A stretch of 64,000 bases of DNA from Myrica gale (GCA_963930655.1 OZ005619.1:5438501-5502500); one strand, 5' to 3'; shown: positions 1 through 12,764, counted from the stretch's first letter. Notes: generated by a model not told the origin, from the letters alone. Numbers and translations are program-made.

Positions 1-514
1 GAACAAGCCCTGTATAATGTTGGTACTAAACTTTAAGCATGGTATATTATCTTTGGTCAAAATCCTTAGTTGTATGTGGATTAGTTTTGTAAATTGCATA
101 TCAACTTATATGCTAGCCAGATCTCATTGATATCTAGAATAAGGGTTCTAACGTTCATAGCGGGAGCAGAAGATTGGTGATAGACTTCAATATGCTTCTT
201 GAGGACTTGCTCAAATGCTGGACAATAAATATTCTCCAAAACCTATTGAGAAGGAATTCTTCACAAGTTTATGATGAAATACTTGGAAGTGAAGTATTTG
301 TAAGCCAGATTATGTTTATTTGGGGTCAATAAAATGTCTTGGTTCTCTTACTTTTATTACAGAACATGTATTATATGCTAGTATCTTAACATGTACATAC
401 CTGAGGTTTTCTCCTGATTCTTGACATTGAAATATCCACACTCTAGAGTATATCTGTAATTGTCGGGCTTGCAACCCCTTGGTTTTTCATGCTTCAAACA
501 CCCTGTCATGAAAG

Positions 515-3500
515 TTGGATGGTTATGAAAAGTTTACGGCTGGATCTTGGCAGGTTGAAGTTGACTTTTCTGGAGCCGAAGGTAAGGGAGAGGATATTAA
601 ATCTGGAAATGAGAGTACATCTCTGAAGGTCTTGCCGCCATGGATGATCAAGGAAGGAATGAACCTTACAAAGGAACAACGAGGAGATATCAAGCTGGAG
701 TCTAAGATGGATGGCAGTTCAACGTCTGTTGAATTTTCAGATGATAAGAAGTCAGCAATTGAGAATGATGATAAGAAGAATATACAGGTTAATGCAAAAG
801 GAAAATTACAGAGAAACAAATGTTTTAAATCCTGTCTTTATCTACATCATATAGGCTTTTTCCTAGTATCCTCCTTTTGTTTTTCTGTTTTATTTATGTC
901 CAGAAGGTTTCTTTCTCACTCCTCTCTTCCTTTTACCTTTTTCTCGATCTTCGTTCTTTTTTGCTCATAGTGCTTACTTTTTACTGTTCACTTATTTGGT
1001 AGGATGAGTATGCCAAGGCTTACTATGCTGCTTTACTCAAGAAGCAACAAGAACTGGAAGAAGCAGCTAAGAAACAACATCTGTCAAATACACACTCTGT
1101 AAATGGTACGCCTGACATCAATTCCAATCGTCAAGTTGGAATGAAGTCGAAAAGGGATGAGGATGAGGGAGATGATGACGTGGAATGGGAAGAAGCTCCA
1201 GTTGCAAGTAACTATCAATCTGTTCATAAGTGGTTAAATTTCAAGATTTTATTCCTTTTGTCTTTTGGAGTTTTTCATAACTAGTTACTTAATAGCTTAG
1301 TCAACAAATAATTGGGACAAGTTCTTCAGTTTCTACTAATTGGTAATGAGGAAGTTGCCATGCCATTTGTGTTCAGTAATTGACATAATGCAAGTTATAG
1401 TTGTGGTTAGCATTTTTCAAACATTGTCGTGCCATTAAACTCAAAGTGTCAGTTTTAAAATATTTTTCAGAAACACCATAGAATGCAAATTTGAGCTAGC
1501 CATTATTATTTGATGCTTGTATTGTGAAGCTTATTCCAACCTTACACTTTGGACTTCCCTAGAAGTGATGTTTTTTGTTCACAGTAGGGGAAAAAAAAGT
1601 AGCAACGAGAATTTGTATAAACAGTTCATGCATTTTGCATAGATGCAATATGGTAGTAACGTGTTACTATAATGTGTGAAAGTAGTATGGAAGTTAGTTT
1701 GTGGAGGAATGGTTGGTTTTCCTGTCCGAGTGTTGATACTCCGGGTCTAGGCATGATAGTTTGTGTAATACAAAATCAGGACGGCCAATTAAGAAGTCAT
1801 ATATGGCAAGTAGTTTTGCATAAGAGAAGTGGAAAGATTGTTTCAAGTGAGGAACCCTATATCATTGTTGGTGCACACATCTAATGCTTATGATGAGGCT
1901 TTCATAAGGTGTTGTGTTTCTAGTTCTAGTCATGTAGCCTTTTACATAGGCGTGGGCTGTGGCTAATGGTGCAGTCTCTAATAAACAACCAATGATCATA
2001 TTCGAAAATTCTCTCTTCCCATCTGTTTAAAATCGTCTGACAGTGGTAGTTTCATGTGGTATGAAATCATTGCTCTAAACTCAAATCTTGATGCTACTCA
2101 TTACTGTCCATTACAATTTAATTACTACATGTTAGACACACTTCTTAAGGGCAATTTTGGCCCACATGCAATCAAATTTATCTCTTTCCATTAGTTTAAG
2201 CTTTTAGGACAGATGACAATGCAGTAGATGCAATCACTTGTTTATCTACTCTACTTTTGGGGTATAAATATGTGTTTTTCACATGCTAGTAATTTTTTGT
2301 TTCTTGTCCATAAATATTAATTGGAAGGACATGAGTGTACTTAAAAAAGAGGTGAGCTAAAATAAACAACATTTTCAACAGGTGACACTTTTGAAGTGAG
2401 TAGGAAAGCAACAAGATTTGTGCGTATGTTGTAGCATATGGAGCCTCTATGTAATGGTGGTCAGCAACTCCTCATCAGTAAAATAGATGGCCTATTCACT
2501 CTAGTGGGGAACAATCTGCCATGGGTTTAGTACATGCATTATGTGGATTGGATTGGTCCTTAGTCACACTTCATCACCAAAATAAATTAAGGGAAAGCTT
2601 CACTTCTAGCCCTCGAACTATCTCCCAAATACCATTTACTGTTATGAACTATGAATTTCATAACATTTAACCCTTAAACTACAAAAATGCATCAATGTTC
2701 GCTCTCTAGTAAGATTCTACAGTTGAAATGTGACAAGGCAAATATTGATGCATTTTGGTAGTTTGGAGGCTAAATGTGATAAAATTCGTAGTTTAGACTG
2801 GTAAATGAAATTTGGGTGATAGTTCAGGAACTAAAAGTGAAGATTCTCTGTAAATTAACTTGTACTCCTGTGAGGAAGTAGGCCACACTGCCAAGGGAAA
2901 CGATTCCTTGAACATTCTTGCACCTACACTCACTGTAATAACCCACTTAATCTATCCAAATCCTAAAAAAGGATGTTGGGGTCAAAACTACAAGCATAAG
3001 CAATATTGACAAGTTTTACATGTTGGTTGATGCGTTATTTGGGAGGTCTTTTAAGCTTGCTTACAATAATGAAGTTAGTGGGAAATATTGTATTGAAATA
3101 GTGATAAATTGGACATAATGAAGAATGCTTGATCAAGTGGTGCTACTTATGTAAGAGCGAAGGAGAATCAGTTGATCATATTCTTCTCCATTGCTCGGTG
3201 GCAAGAGGGTTGTGGGCACGTGTTGAGCATTCTTAACTTTGATTGACTTATGCCTAGGAAGGTGGTTGATATGTTGTATTGTTGGAGAAGGAAGTTTAAG
3301 AATCCAATCGCTTTGGCCATATGGATGATGATCCCTGCTTGTATTTGGTGGAGTTTGTGGAGGGAAAGGAATGATAGATGTTTTGAGGATAGAGCGTTGT
3401 CTTTGGATAGTTTGAGGGGCTCTATGTTGAATTCTCTTTTTTTGTGGGCTAACTCGGCTTTAGGGTGTCCTTTTGTGGGTTTACCTGATTTTTTGAGCTT

Positions 3501-4880
3501 TTGAGCTTGTATGCTCTAGTTGTATCAGTAAGTCTCTTGTTCTGTCAACTATCTTTGTTTCTTGGATACTTATGTAGTAAGTGTGATATTAGAGGCTAGT
3601 TTTTGTAGTAGGTTCATAATCTCCCTGGGTAAAAGTCCTGGCACATGTCAAGTTTGACATTTTGAGTAACTTAAGGGATACCACAAGATTATAAATTGAA
3701 AGCTTTGAAAGGTTTGGAGGGTATAATAGTGGAGCACACTCGTGGGTATGTGAATGAAATGGTCATGATTGCAAAAATAACGGATGGCACCAGGCAATGT
3801 GGATTGTCTATGTGACGGAAATAGTTTGGCATGAGATTTAGTATCAGAACTTTAGCGACCCAAGCAAGCAGTATTCATATCTGTGTTATATTTGAAAAAG
3901 GCTAGTCAAAGTTATTAGTTTAATCCCCTGAGACTGCTTATAACATTTAGTTTTGCTTACTAAGAATCCAGTATAGGACTTGATACTGATACAGTGGCTT
4001 GACAATTTCTTTGTCCAACCTATCCAATAGGGATTCATTCATAATCTTGGCTACTGTAGGAAGGCTTGATACGATTGATATTATGAGATTCATTCGTTGT
4101 CCAGGGTATGCCAGGTATTACAGGAATGTTTGATAGGCATTGATCCATTTGAATGCCAGTCATAATACCGTCTGTTAAAAAATGCTTTGTGATCACTGAT
4201 TGTAGCCAAGATGAGGGATTTGGTGATTGAAAGAAAGATGGACTATAAGTCAGTTGCGTTCATCTAGCAAAAATTGAGGAGAGTATTGAAATTGCTCAAG
4301 ATATTTTGCTCATATTCAACAGAGGCATGGGACTTCCTTCAGCCTCATGGGGGTTTGTTTTTTTTTTGGTGGGGGGGGGGGGATCACTTGGTCCCAAAAT
4401 AAAATGACTCTAATCTGAAATAGGTCAAGTTTCCTGGAAAGAAGTATACAACACCTTGTTGTTGCATCTTATGCAGATACTTTAGAATACACCTTTCTAT
4501 GATTAATAGTGATCCACTCATCAAAATTTCTTTTAAAAAACTTAGTTAAATAGTCAAAAAATTAAATAAAATATAAGTGAGATACCATTGGTTGGTCTAA
4601 AGAGAAGCTCCTTGTATGAGTTGTTTTGCTGAAAAAGTTACCATGGTATAGGAAAACTACTGATGGGTATTAGTGAGAATACATGTTCTCCAACAGATAT
4701 TTTTGTAATTTGTATGCATTATTTGGTAATGGGTAACAAATTTGGTGGTGATTAACTGTATGTTTCACATACATTGTTACAGGTAATGCAAATGAAAACT
4801 ACAAAGTTAATGACTTGAATGTTCAAGCTGATGCTTCAGGAGATGATGATGATGATGATATAGATTGGGAGGACGGTTGA
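515..4880 (+). CDS. TFIIE alpha subunit, C-terminal exons (5' end outside window)
   Basis: General transcription factor IIE large subunit, which acts in the nucleus in the RNA polymerase II pre-initiation complex and recruits and regulates TFIIH. Only the C-terminal half is present; the winged-helix and zinc-ribbon domains would lie to the left of the window. Exons seen: about 515-787 (the acceptor is uncertain, anywhere from 515 to 560; there is an in-frame stop at 509-511), 1003-1207 and 4783-4880. The first carries [18 protein letters not shown], which I recognise as a plant TFIIE-alpha motif. The second has the [20 protein letters not shown] helix. The last encodes the acidic tail ending [12 protein letters not shown] and stop. 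Junctions at 787/1003 and 1207/4783 follow GT-AG and keep frame. The 3.6 kb last intron holds repeats, including a LINE piece. The terminal exon is repeated downstream. Family assignment is from remembered motifs. Confidence 0.82.
2593..2856. repeat. Foldback MITE-like element in the TFIIE alpha intron
   Basis: The left end (aagcttcacttctagccctc) and the right end read as diverged inverted repeats (right end reverse-complemented: aatcttcacttttagttcc). An inner pair around atgcatcaat / attgatgcat also folds back. It has no coding potential. It resembles the foldbacks at 11358-11715, 28353-28749 and 50412-50693 in layout. Target duplication not resolved. Confidence 0.55.
3000..3640 (+). pseudogene. 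LINE fragment: end of reverse transcriptase ORF (zf-RVT region)
   Basis: From 3141 the + strand reads [19 protein letters not shown], the CxxC...HxLLHC zinc-binding signature found after the reverse transcriptase of plant LINEs. In another frame, 3250-3504, it continues with [19 protein letters not shown] and a terminal [16 protein letters not shown] tail, also typical of this region. The two blocks are in different frames with stops between them, so this is a dead 5'-truncated copy sitting in the host intron. Confidence 0.72.
4355..4382 (+). repeat. T-tract followed by G-tract
   Basis: A run of T followed by an almost pure run of G (about 12) inside the TFIIE alpha intron. Low complexity; the length may be unreliable in the assembly. 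Confidence 0.85.
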
Positions 4881-5149
4881 AGAATACAACTTTTCTTTCT
4901 AATAGGTCAATTGGCATGACTTTATTTTTGTAATTTGTATGCATTATTTGGTAATGGGTAACAAATTTGGTGGTGATTAACTGTATGTTTCCCATACATT
5001 GTTACAGGTAATGCAAATGAAAACTACAAAGTTAATGACTTGAATGTTCAAGCTGATGCTTCAGGAGATGATGATGATGATGATATAGATTGGGAGGACG
5101 GTTGAAGAATACAGCTTTTCTTCCTAATAAGTCAATTGGCATGACTTTA
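4700..5149 (+). repeat. 225-bp tandem duplication of the TFIIE alpha last exon
   Basis: Two head-to-tail copies with a constant offset of 225 bp: 4700-4924 and 4925-5149. Each holds the end of the intron, its acceptor (AG at 4781-4782 and 5006-5007), the whole last coding exon with stop codon, and the start of the 3' UTR. Only a few substitutions separate the copies, for example in the intron before the acceptor and in the 3' UTR, so the event is recent. The second copy keeps an intact acceptor and an identical coding exon. Splicing to it instead of the first would give the same protein with a different UTR. Confidence 0.92.
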
Positions 5150-6651
5150 TTTTTTAGCTGCGAGGTTTCTGGAAATTGAAGGTGCGATCAATGCGAATGT
5201 TTCTTGTAACTTGCATTTTCCCAATGTTGTTTCCTCATTAGTGTTATAAGGTTTTCCTCTCATTTATGACGTATGATATTGTCCTGGTCTTGGTATGGTT
5301 TGCAATGCCTTGGATTCATATTGGTAGGTTGGGACTGATGATCACCAAAATATGCATGTCATTGTTATCATTCAGAGGATGTATAAGACATTCACGTTCT
5401 TGTTTTTGTTTGGTTCGTAATGTCTTGTTGTTGAGAAGTAGAGAATGTACAATGGTTTATTGTTGTGTGTTCATTGTGCCTTCTCCAAGCGTGTCAGGAA
5501 CTTTAATTTTCATGGTGGATTTTGGTTCCTCAAAGAAGCTCTTTAATTCTATAAGCTTGAGGAGTATTTCCTTATTCTACTGTTACATTGTGCGTCTTTA
5601 TCTAGCCTTGTATTCCATTTGTTGGCTATTTAGTTGGTCTCGATTCTTGAAGCTTCTGCATTTGCAGCTTATATTTCTAACTGTAATGAACTAATTTTGT
5701 TAAACCTAGCTTAAGTACGTGGTGTAGGTTGGATTTTGTCTCCTTAGTAGCAGCAGGATAATCGACCTGGTGGACTAGCATCCGCGGTAGGCTATCCAGT
5801 GAGCCAACCCGATTTTAACCAATTACCTTTGTTAATTGTACTTTATCCTGCAATTTCTTCTTTTGTTTTCTCAATCTAGTATCAAATTTTGTCAGATAGT
5901 ATGGGAACTTGGTTTACCTTGTCAGATCTAGGGTCCCTAATTGTGTTTATCAATGGTTACTGGGTGTAAAATGGGCTATTGCTGCAAATTTTGTTGGGTC
6001 AATTCCTGTTAGTTGTATCCCTATTGATATTTTGGATTATGATAAACCCCCTATTCCCCGTGATTGTACGTAGACTTATTTTGTGTTTATGAATCTTTGC
6101 TTAGAAAAAAAAAATTATAAGAAAGATTACTGGGTTGCTATCAATGGTACTTTTTCTCTGTTCTTTTAGTGGTGTCTGGGTTTGATATCGGAGCTTGATT
6201 CACCAAAACCATTCGCCTATGAAACAAGCTATTTACTTACCCTTCAAAAACTAAGAGCATCCACCCAAACAGGGGGAACTCTTGGTGAAATTGGTGGATG
6301 TCTGTGTTTAATCCTTTTTGCTTCAAACTTCAAAGAAGTGCATTGGTGGGGGTGGTTTGACTTTTTAACCTCTAAAGTTGGTAACGATGATTTTCCTTTT
6401 TCTTGGGGATGGCCAACCACTATTGAAATCTTGGGCCTTGGGGAAATTCAGGAAATTAGAAATGTTTAAAATTGGACTGATTCTGACCGTCCAATCTGGT
6501 TAGCTTACAAATTAGTGTGCCATCTCATCTTTCCACGTGGCGTGTTGTGGACATAAATGAGGCAAATGGTAAACCTTCTCTATGGTCTGGCCGACAGGAC
6601 CCTCTCATTTTGCAAAAAGCTCTTCAAAGTCCACTTCCACTTCCGAAAGAC

Positions 6652-6653
<2 letters not shown>

Positions 6654-6684
<31 letters not shown>
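6654..6684 (+). repeat. (GA)n microsatellite
   Basis: Uninterrupted GA dinucleotide run of about 15 units. Confidence 0.95.
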
Positions 6685-6687
<3 letters not shown>

Positions 6688-6899
6688 TTCAATCTGCCTT
6701 TGGAGCTCGTGTAAGCACACGCAACGATGATGGATCTTTGTCTTTAACGGGTTTATCAAATATTTGAAGAGCTATGAACTTTCTTTTTCCTCCTATCTCT
6801 TTCAAGGAATGGGAGTTAAAAACTTAAATCTTACATATCTCTCTCTCTCTCTCTCCCCCTATATATATTATTTGTTTTCTAGAAGTCATCGCAAGAATT

Positions 6900-7040
6900 T
6901 GGGACCGTTTAAGCTTTTTAACACTTAATACTTATTGTACCAGAAAGACATAATAGACAGATTTTACAGTAATTATTATTATTGATAATAAAATTTCGGA
7001 CCGTTTAAACCTTTTTAGCACTTAATACTTCTTGTGTCTC
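6900..7040 (+). repeat. Diverged direct repeat, about 98-bp offset
   Basis: The block beginning near 6901 (gggaccgtttaagc, then cacttaatacttattgt) recurs near 6999 (cggaccgtttaaac, then cacttaatacttcttgt). Intergenic; no coding role seen. Confidence 0.7.
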
Positions 7041-8202
7041 TCTTATAAATTAGACTGCAATTTTGAGTAGAGGATTTTTATCATAATTCTTAGTATTTAA
7101 CGAAGAGTAAAACAAAAGTTCACCTTTTTTCTTTGAAGTAGAAATAAAACCACGATCTCTAAAGTCTTATCATTTGACTCAAATGGAACTTTTGACGGGA
7201 AAATTATTTCTAAGCATATAATATTTTGATTGGAGGTGGAGGAAGAGTTTCTAGTGAGCCCGCGAGAAAACAGGGACAAAAGTAAGGCAGTAAGGAGGAG
7301 TCTAATTGAAGCAAGTGTTCTTTCTGTTTGTTTCCTCCCATGCAAAACTTAGCGTGTTCCAACCACCAACATATCAGTCGTACGCATTTATTTGCATTTA
7401 CAAATGAATTCCTTCCTGCTGCCCTTACCCATTTCATATGCTACCAAGATAAAAAGACAAACCCATTTACTAATAAATTTCAAGGTCGGAGGAAAAAAGA
7501 ATTCTAGGTCGGCGGAAACCAAAAAATGCTTCGTTTTCTAGGTCTATGATTTTTTTTTTCTTTCCTTCTTCCCGTTAACATGCATGGTGTGTACTCAAAG
7601 TTAGACCAGACGGATCACTGAGCCGCCCAGAGCCCGCCCTGCCAACTGTTCCATTGGCTACAATGCATGTAACGTAATGCTGGGATGAACATTAAAGTTT
7701 GACTGAAGACAAATCCAAACATCAAGTAGCTTATCATAGGTGTAATGGTTGAAAAGTTGGCTTGCGTGAATCCTTCTACGTGCTTGTTTATATTGATCAT
7801 TTTAGTTTATTTTTGTATTTAAAGGAATCACCCAAACACGAAAAAAAACTCTAAAATTTAGTGATTCTCTAAAAACACATTAGCAGCTGAAAATATTCTT
7901 TTAATTGATCATTAATTTCCTACTCAAACCGAAAAGGGTTTCATTAAGGTGATGTATAGTCTAAAGTATATTGGATTTGAATTAGGTAATTTGTTCTCAC
8001 TTGCATAATTCCCCTTTTTGAATTATAATATACTTTAAACTATGTAAGCACTGGTCATCTTTTTCTTCCTCTGGTCATCCCAATATATAATTCAAGGTTT
8101 GACAATCTGCTTTTAATGGGCCTATGTTCCTTGAACGCAAAGGAAGTTTCATTGGAAGAAGAATGCTCAACAATTCTGCCCCCTCTCCGCATCAACAGGA
8201 CC

Positions 8203-8246
8203 TTATAAAACTTTCTCTCTCCTCTCTCTTCTCTCTCTCTCTAATA
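8203..8246 (+). promoter_or_regulatory. TATA box and pyrimidine patch of the CLE gene
   Basis: A cttataaaac TATA-like box at 8203-8210 is followed at once by a long CT-rich patch. TATA plus Y-patch is a usual plant core promoter layout. It lies about 260 bp before the start codon at 8465 on the same strand, which would give a 5' leader of about 230 nt. Confidence 0.6.
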
Positions 8247-8464
8247 TAGTAATAAGCCATCCCCTAAGTTTTTCAGTCTCATGGAAGCAAGGAGTCTCCC
8301 ATGTCAACCTTCTGTAACATTTCTTATGCTAGTCTAGCACATTCAAGCTGTCAAAGCTTCCAAAACCTTCTTTCCTCTAAAAACAATCCCACTTTTTTTC
8401 TCATTCTAGCCCTTCAAATTCCTCCTCTCCATGCCCTCCCTTCTCTTCAATTTTCTCCCCCACC

Positions 8465-8788
8465 ATGGCTTTAAGGCTTCCTCATTTGTTTAGCCTCATT
8501 CTTTGGCTCTCTCTGTTCTTGTTATTATTTCATGGATGGTTCAGTTTCACTACTAAGAATAGAAGCGCCCACAACAGTCACATATCTCTCTCTCATCGCA
8601 CTTTGAGCAACAGGAAAGTACTCGCTGGCAAAATCGACTTCGCTGGCTTCCTCCGGCACCGGCATCAGCTGCATCACAGCCATAGTAACGTGCCCGTGCA
8701 ACCTGGATCAGCTGGAAGTGAGATTGACCCGCGCTATGGAATGGAAAAGCGCCTTGTTCCAACTGGTCCAAACCCATTGCACCATTGA
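8465..8788 (+). CDS. CLAVATA3/ESR-related (CLE) peptide precursor
   Basis: A 107-residue intronless precursor of a secreted signalling peptide. The N-terminus is a hydrophobic secretion signal (about residues 5-27, rich in L and F). A variable basic and His-rich middle follows. The protein ends precisely with the dodecapeptide RLVPTGPNPLHH, preceded by DPRYGMEK. In known CLE peptides the 12-13-residue C-terminal motif is cleaved out, prolines can be hydroxylated, and the peptide is perceived at the cell surface by CLV1/BAM-type leucine-rich-repeat receptor kinases to control meristem or vascular cell fate. The motif is closest in memory to the Arabidopsis CLE9-CLE13 group, which usually has PSG where this one has PTG. 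The start codon follows CACC and is the first in-frame ATG. Stop at 8786-8788, directly after the final His. Confidence 0.93.
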   Translation: MALRLPHLFSLILWLSLFLLLFHGWFSFTTKNRSAHNSHISLSHRTLSNRKVLAGKIDFAGFLRHRHQLHHSHSNVPVQPGSAGSEIDPRYGMEKRLVPTGPNPLHH

Positions 8789-8992
8789 GGTTGTTCATGT
8801 ATGCTCGACGTTAATGTTGTAATCTTCTTCAATATTCTTCAGAAAGGAAAAAACAAAATTCCTAATGAGAATTCTGAAAAATTACTTGTATCATTTGTAA
8901 GATTCCACACCTCTTTAGAAACTGACCAGAATCTCTTATTCACCTTTTTCATACTCCATTTCAACGATCAATGAAAGACGTTTTTTTGAAAC

Positions 8993-9014
8993 ATATATAT
9001 ATATATATATATAT
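8993..9014 (+). repeat. (TA)n microsatellite
   Basis: Pure AT dinucleotide run about 200 bp downstream of the CLE stop codon. Confidence 0.95.
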
Positions 9015-10659
9015 GTCTGTTTAAACCACCGTATCCAATGAGCAAGCAGTTCATTTTCTGGTGCTATGCATCTTGTAGTGATGTTTATGATACATTAATC
9101 CAAACAAAACTGTTCACAAGAAACGACCCAAGCTCACTGGACAGCAGGTTTGATTACCCAAATGGTTCACTTAAGCTGGTCTGTTCTGTCATGAAAGATA
9201 AACCAGAGTTGCTGTCACGGCACGGCGACATGGGGGCCGGGAGCGGAAATGTTGCTGCTAACAGAGGCATTTTTAATATTGAGGTTAGTTAAGAAAGTGA
9301 CTTCCAAACATTATTTCACTATATATAATGCGACATGCAGCAAGGCACTGATAGAAAGGGGTTGACTTAATTGTATATATGTCTAATTGTTAAGAATATT
9401 ACTGATTGGTCTATTGGGTACAAACTAATCAAGATATTACCTAGTCCAACCTGTGGGGTTGTGTAGACTAGAGAGAGGAAACAATGGGTGGCAACATTTC
9501 TCTTCATCGGATCCTCAAATGGGTTAGTTTCTAGTAGGATTCTGACACAAGAAGCTTAACATTTTCTCCATTGAACAGAAGTCAAATCCTTCCCATCTGC
9601 ATGTTTGTTGTTGTGAGGAGTACTACCCTTTTTGGCTTTTTCACATTCTGCTGCTTTCGCTTCACGGGGATTTCAAATTTCAACACAGAGTTGGTATTAG
9701 TTCTGAAAAGGTTAAACTACTTCGATTCACTACTGCTCCTAGGACTTTGTGTGTTGAGAGTTTAGCCAATCCAAAACTGGCACATGTACACAGCTCATCT
9801 GGTTTTCTGCGTGTCCAATCCACTTTTTGGATCGTGCGAAGATGGATCCAATATTGCGTTTGTGGAGTCAGTTCGTGTGTGTTCTTATATAAGTCTGCAG
9901 AATCGTGGCTGGTTGATGCTCGATATCGTGTGTGAAAATGTACGTTGCTCCGCTTTTATAATGGTTTGACTTCCATCATGCTAGTGGCAACACCACTTGG
10001 GGTCGTGGAGGCCTCTCTCTCCTTTAGGCCATGATCGTGAGTTGTTCTGGGAACAAAAGTTCAATTGGAGAGAGAGAGAGAGTGTGGGCTATCCATATTC
10101 TCTCTTCAAATCAATGACAGATATGGAGTTACACGTTGAAGATTGTTATTATTAGGTTAATAATGCTATGAGCGAAACTAGCAAGGAGTTACCAATTGAG
10201 TTGTAAATCTAAAATATTAGAAAATTTTTTACCAATTCAAAATAATATAACTAACTCAAAATTTTGGTTAAGAAAATAATAATAAAAAGATTTTAAAATA
10301 ATTTATCTTCACCGGTCAAATCTTCGCTTTCATTATTTTAAATATAAAAATTCACACAAATTATCTCTCTTTTCACTGTCTATTCCCATCAAATTTTACT
10401 TTTTTCTCAAAATCTCAAACTTTAAGTCTATTTCAATTTTCACAACATTCATAAAATTTCTAAAGCTGGATTATCGAAATTCAGTCATACAAATTAACGT
10501 AACTTATAAATGGCAAAAATCTGCATAAAAGGCTACTTAAGGTCCAAGCTAGGGAAAATGGTTCCTGATGGCAGTGTGGTCCAAAAACTGCTATAGTGGG
10601 TGAACGGGAGTTCAAAGTCTATTACATTCGAGGAAATTCTTGATTTGACATTATTAACA

Positions 10660-10835
10660 ATTTAATTTTGTACTTCATATACCTATTGAGTCATCTGTTC
10701 TCATTGTCAATTGATTTTGAGATGAAACTTGATATGTTATCATAGCAAAATATTTTTATCTCACATTAATTAGGAACCATTTAATTTTGTGCTTCGTATA
10801 CCTGTTGGACTACCTCTTCTCATTATCAATGGCGG
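10660..10835 (+). repeat. Direct repeat, two diverged copies
   Basis: The block around 10660-10716 (tttaattttgtacttcatat ... tctcattgtcaat) recurs at 10779-10835 (tttaattttgtgcttcgtat ... tctcattatcaat), offset about 119 bp. Confidence 0.7.
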
Positions 10836-11357
10836 TTTTGAATGTTTGGAAATTTTCTCGCGTTTCCAATTCGATCGCTAAATTCATCAATACCCGATGC
10901 ACAAAAGTCAGACATTGCAAATTTTTTCCGTTAGCTAAAAAGAAGACAACGTTGCATGATATCTGTAAACTGCGCGGGCCTGTGCCGGCGCCATTGTTTG
11001 TTGTTGCCGTTGGACTTCTCTCATCTCTTGCTTACATTAAACTTCCTGTCGTTCTAGCGTACGACCTCGTAATAAAACAAGTGCCTGTGGACTCCAGACC
11101 CAGCCCAGCTTTATAGCGGGCTTTAACGACCGAAAACAGTGAACTGAGCCAAAACATTCGAAAATGGCTGAGCTCTGAGTAACTGGGCTTCAAACGAACT
11201 TTCGTCATAATTTTGGGCCGGGCTCGAATTAATGCAATTTAAACATGGGCTTTATAGGCTCAAATTAGAAACCGATGCTGCCCTTTTCGTTTCTTCGCCA
11301 TAGACCAACGAATGATTCTTTATTTTCCTGTTTGACCATCTATAATAAGAGAAAGAA

Positions 11358-11715
11358 AGGGATAAATACATTTTTCACCCACAAACTATCATAATTTTTA
11401 CACTTTGCACCCTAAACTACCAATTTTGATACATTACACCCTCTAACTACAAAATTTTGACACTTTTTTTCAAATTTTGAGACTAAAATGACGATAATGC
11501 TCTTGACCCATTTTGTATATAGTAAAGATATTGATGTCAATTTATTAATTTTTCAAGGGTATTATTGTCAAATGAAGGGTGTAAAGTGTTTAATATTAGT
11601 AGTTGGAGGGTGTAAAATATTGACAGTTTGAGGGTGCAATATCTTAAAGATAATAGTTTTTGGTGCAATATGTGTCATTACCCTTATAGTTTGTAGGCGA
11701 AAAGTATATTTTCCC
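11358..11715. mobile_element. Foldback MITE-like element
   Basis: The left end (aaatacatttttcacccaca) pairs with the reverse complement of the right end (aaatatacttttcgcctaca). Internal arms repeat the phrases tttgcaccctaaact and ggtgtaaaatat in inverted orientation. Non-coding. It shares terminal sequence with 28353-28749, so it is the same family. I could not find a clean target duplication. Confidence 0.7.
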
Positions 11716-12739
11716 CTAAAAGAAAAGAAAACGGGCCTAAACAAAAATCACTGTGACCTAAAAAGTGTTGCACACGCCTACGCTTGCCCACTCCCATAAC
11801 TTTCGAATTCAGTGGCAATATTTGATCCGTAACTAGTGGAGGATGTACCGGGTCAAGGAAATTTTTTAAAAAATAATTTTTAATTAGAAAAATAGTCTTC
11901 TTCTTTCCCCATCATATGATAAGGAATTTCTTGTATTCGCTTCTCTAAAAATTCATGAACTGTTTTGTTATTTTTCCTTTTAGTAGTTGCCTATTTTCAT
12001 ATATATTGCGCAGGATAACAATTAACAAATCATAGGGATTTGCTTAATAAGAAGTTAATTAAGAAGAAAACACATGGGTCATGGGTTTTAATTACATTAA
12101 TCATATTGACTCCAGGATCCGTTAGGAATATATAATAGGACACTTTCTCGGCCCATTCATTTGGTTCGAGACCTCGACGTTTCAACAAGTTTTGTGCACT
12201 CTTCCCAAATGTGGAAGATCGGAAAAAAGGAAAAAAAAAAACCCAATAAATTTGGATTTTGCTACATTTTCCTTTTGTTTCTGTTTTTTTTTATATGTTA
12301 GATCTTTTCGAGAGGTATAAGAATTTTGACACTCAATTATCAACACTAAGTTTAACAAGTTACACCCTCCAGTTATCAATATTAAATATTTTGTACCATG
12401 CAATTTTTCTTGTATAATTTGTATGGGAATAGAGTTTGAAAAATCTGGAAGTTTCTATTCGCTTGTATTTCCTTCCGAGATATTTTACTCCCCCACTTCA
12501 TGCTAATTTCTTATCAATTTCCTTATGTAATGTTCATAATCTTGGGCCACCCTTTCTGAGATGTTTCTGAGTGTGCATCCACTTTCGATTCTGACCCTTG
12601 GATGATTATGACAGACACCTGTAACGAGATAGAAGAAATGCTTACAGATTCTGCGTTCCGAGTGTGAATGGGTGGTCACGGAGATTCTTGGTATATAGTG
12701 GACTGACTGACCTACGTACATGAGTCAATGAGTTTGAAG

Positions 12740-12764
12740 GTATATATATATATATATATATATG
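12740..12764 (+). repeat. (TA)n microsatellite
   Basis: Pure TA run in intergenic DNA. Confidence 0.95.

Larger units (their letters stand above)
5150..8200. other. TFIIE alpha 3' flank and intergenic DNA
   Basis: No gene supported. The first few hundred bases are probable 3' UTR and flank of TFIIE alpha. Open frames at 5266-5694, 6182-6469 and 7097-7345 have low-complexity or unrecognisable products and I do not call them. The stretch near 6255 (aagagcatccacccaaacag) looks like a MITE terminus. Contains a GA microsatellite and a diverged direct repeat. Confidence 0.6.

Noticed and set aside
5266..5694. 142-codon + strand frame after TFIIE alpha
   Set aside because: Low-complexity hydrophobic product in the likely 3' flank; no motif.
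9038..9292. 84-codon + strand frame downstream of the CLE gene
   Set aside because: No family, no promoter; not enough support for a gene.
10787..11116. 109-codon + strand frame
   Set aside because: Starts inside a diverged direct repeat and encodes nothing recognisable.
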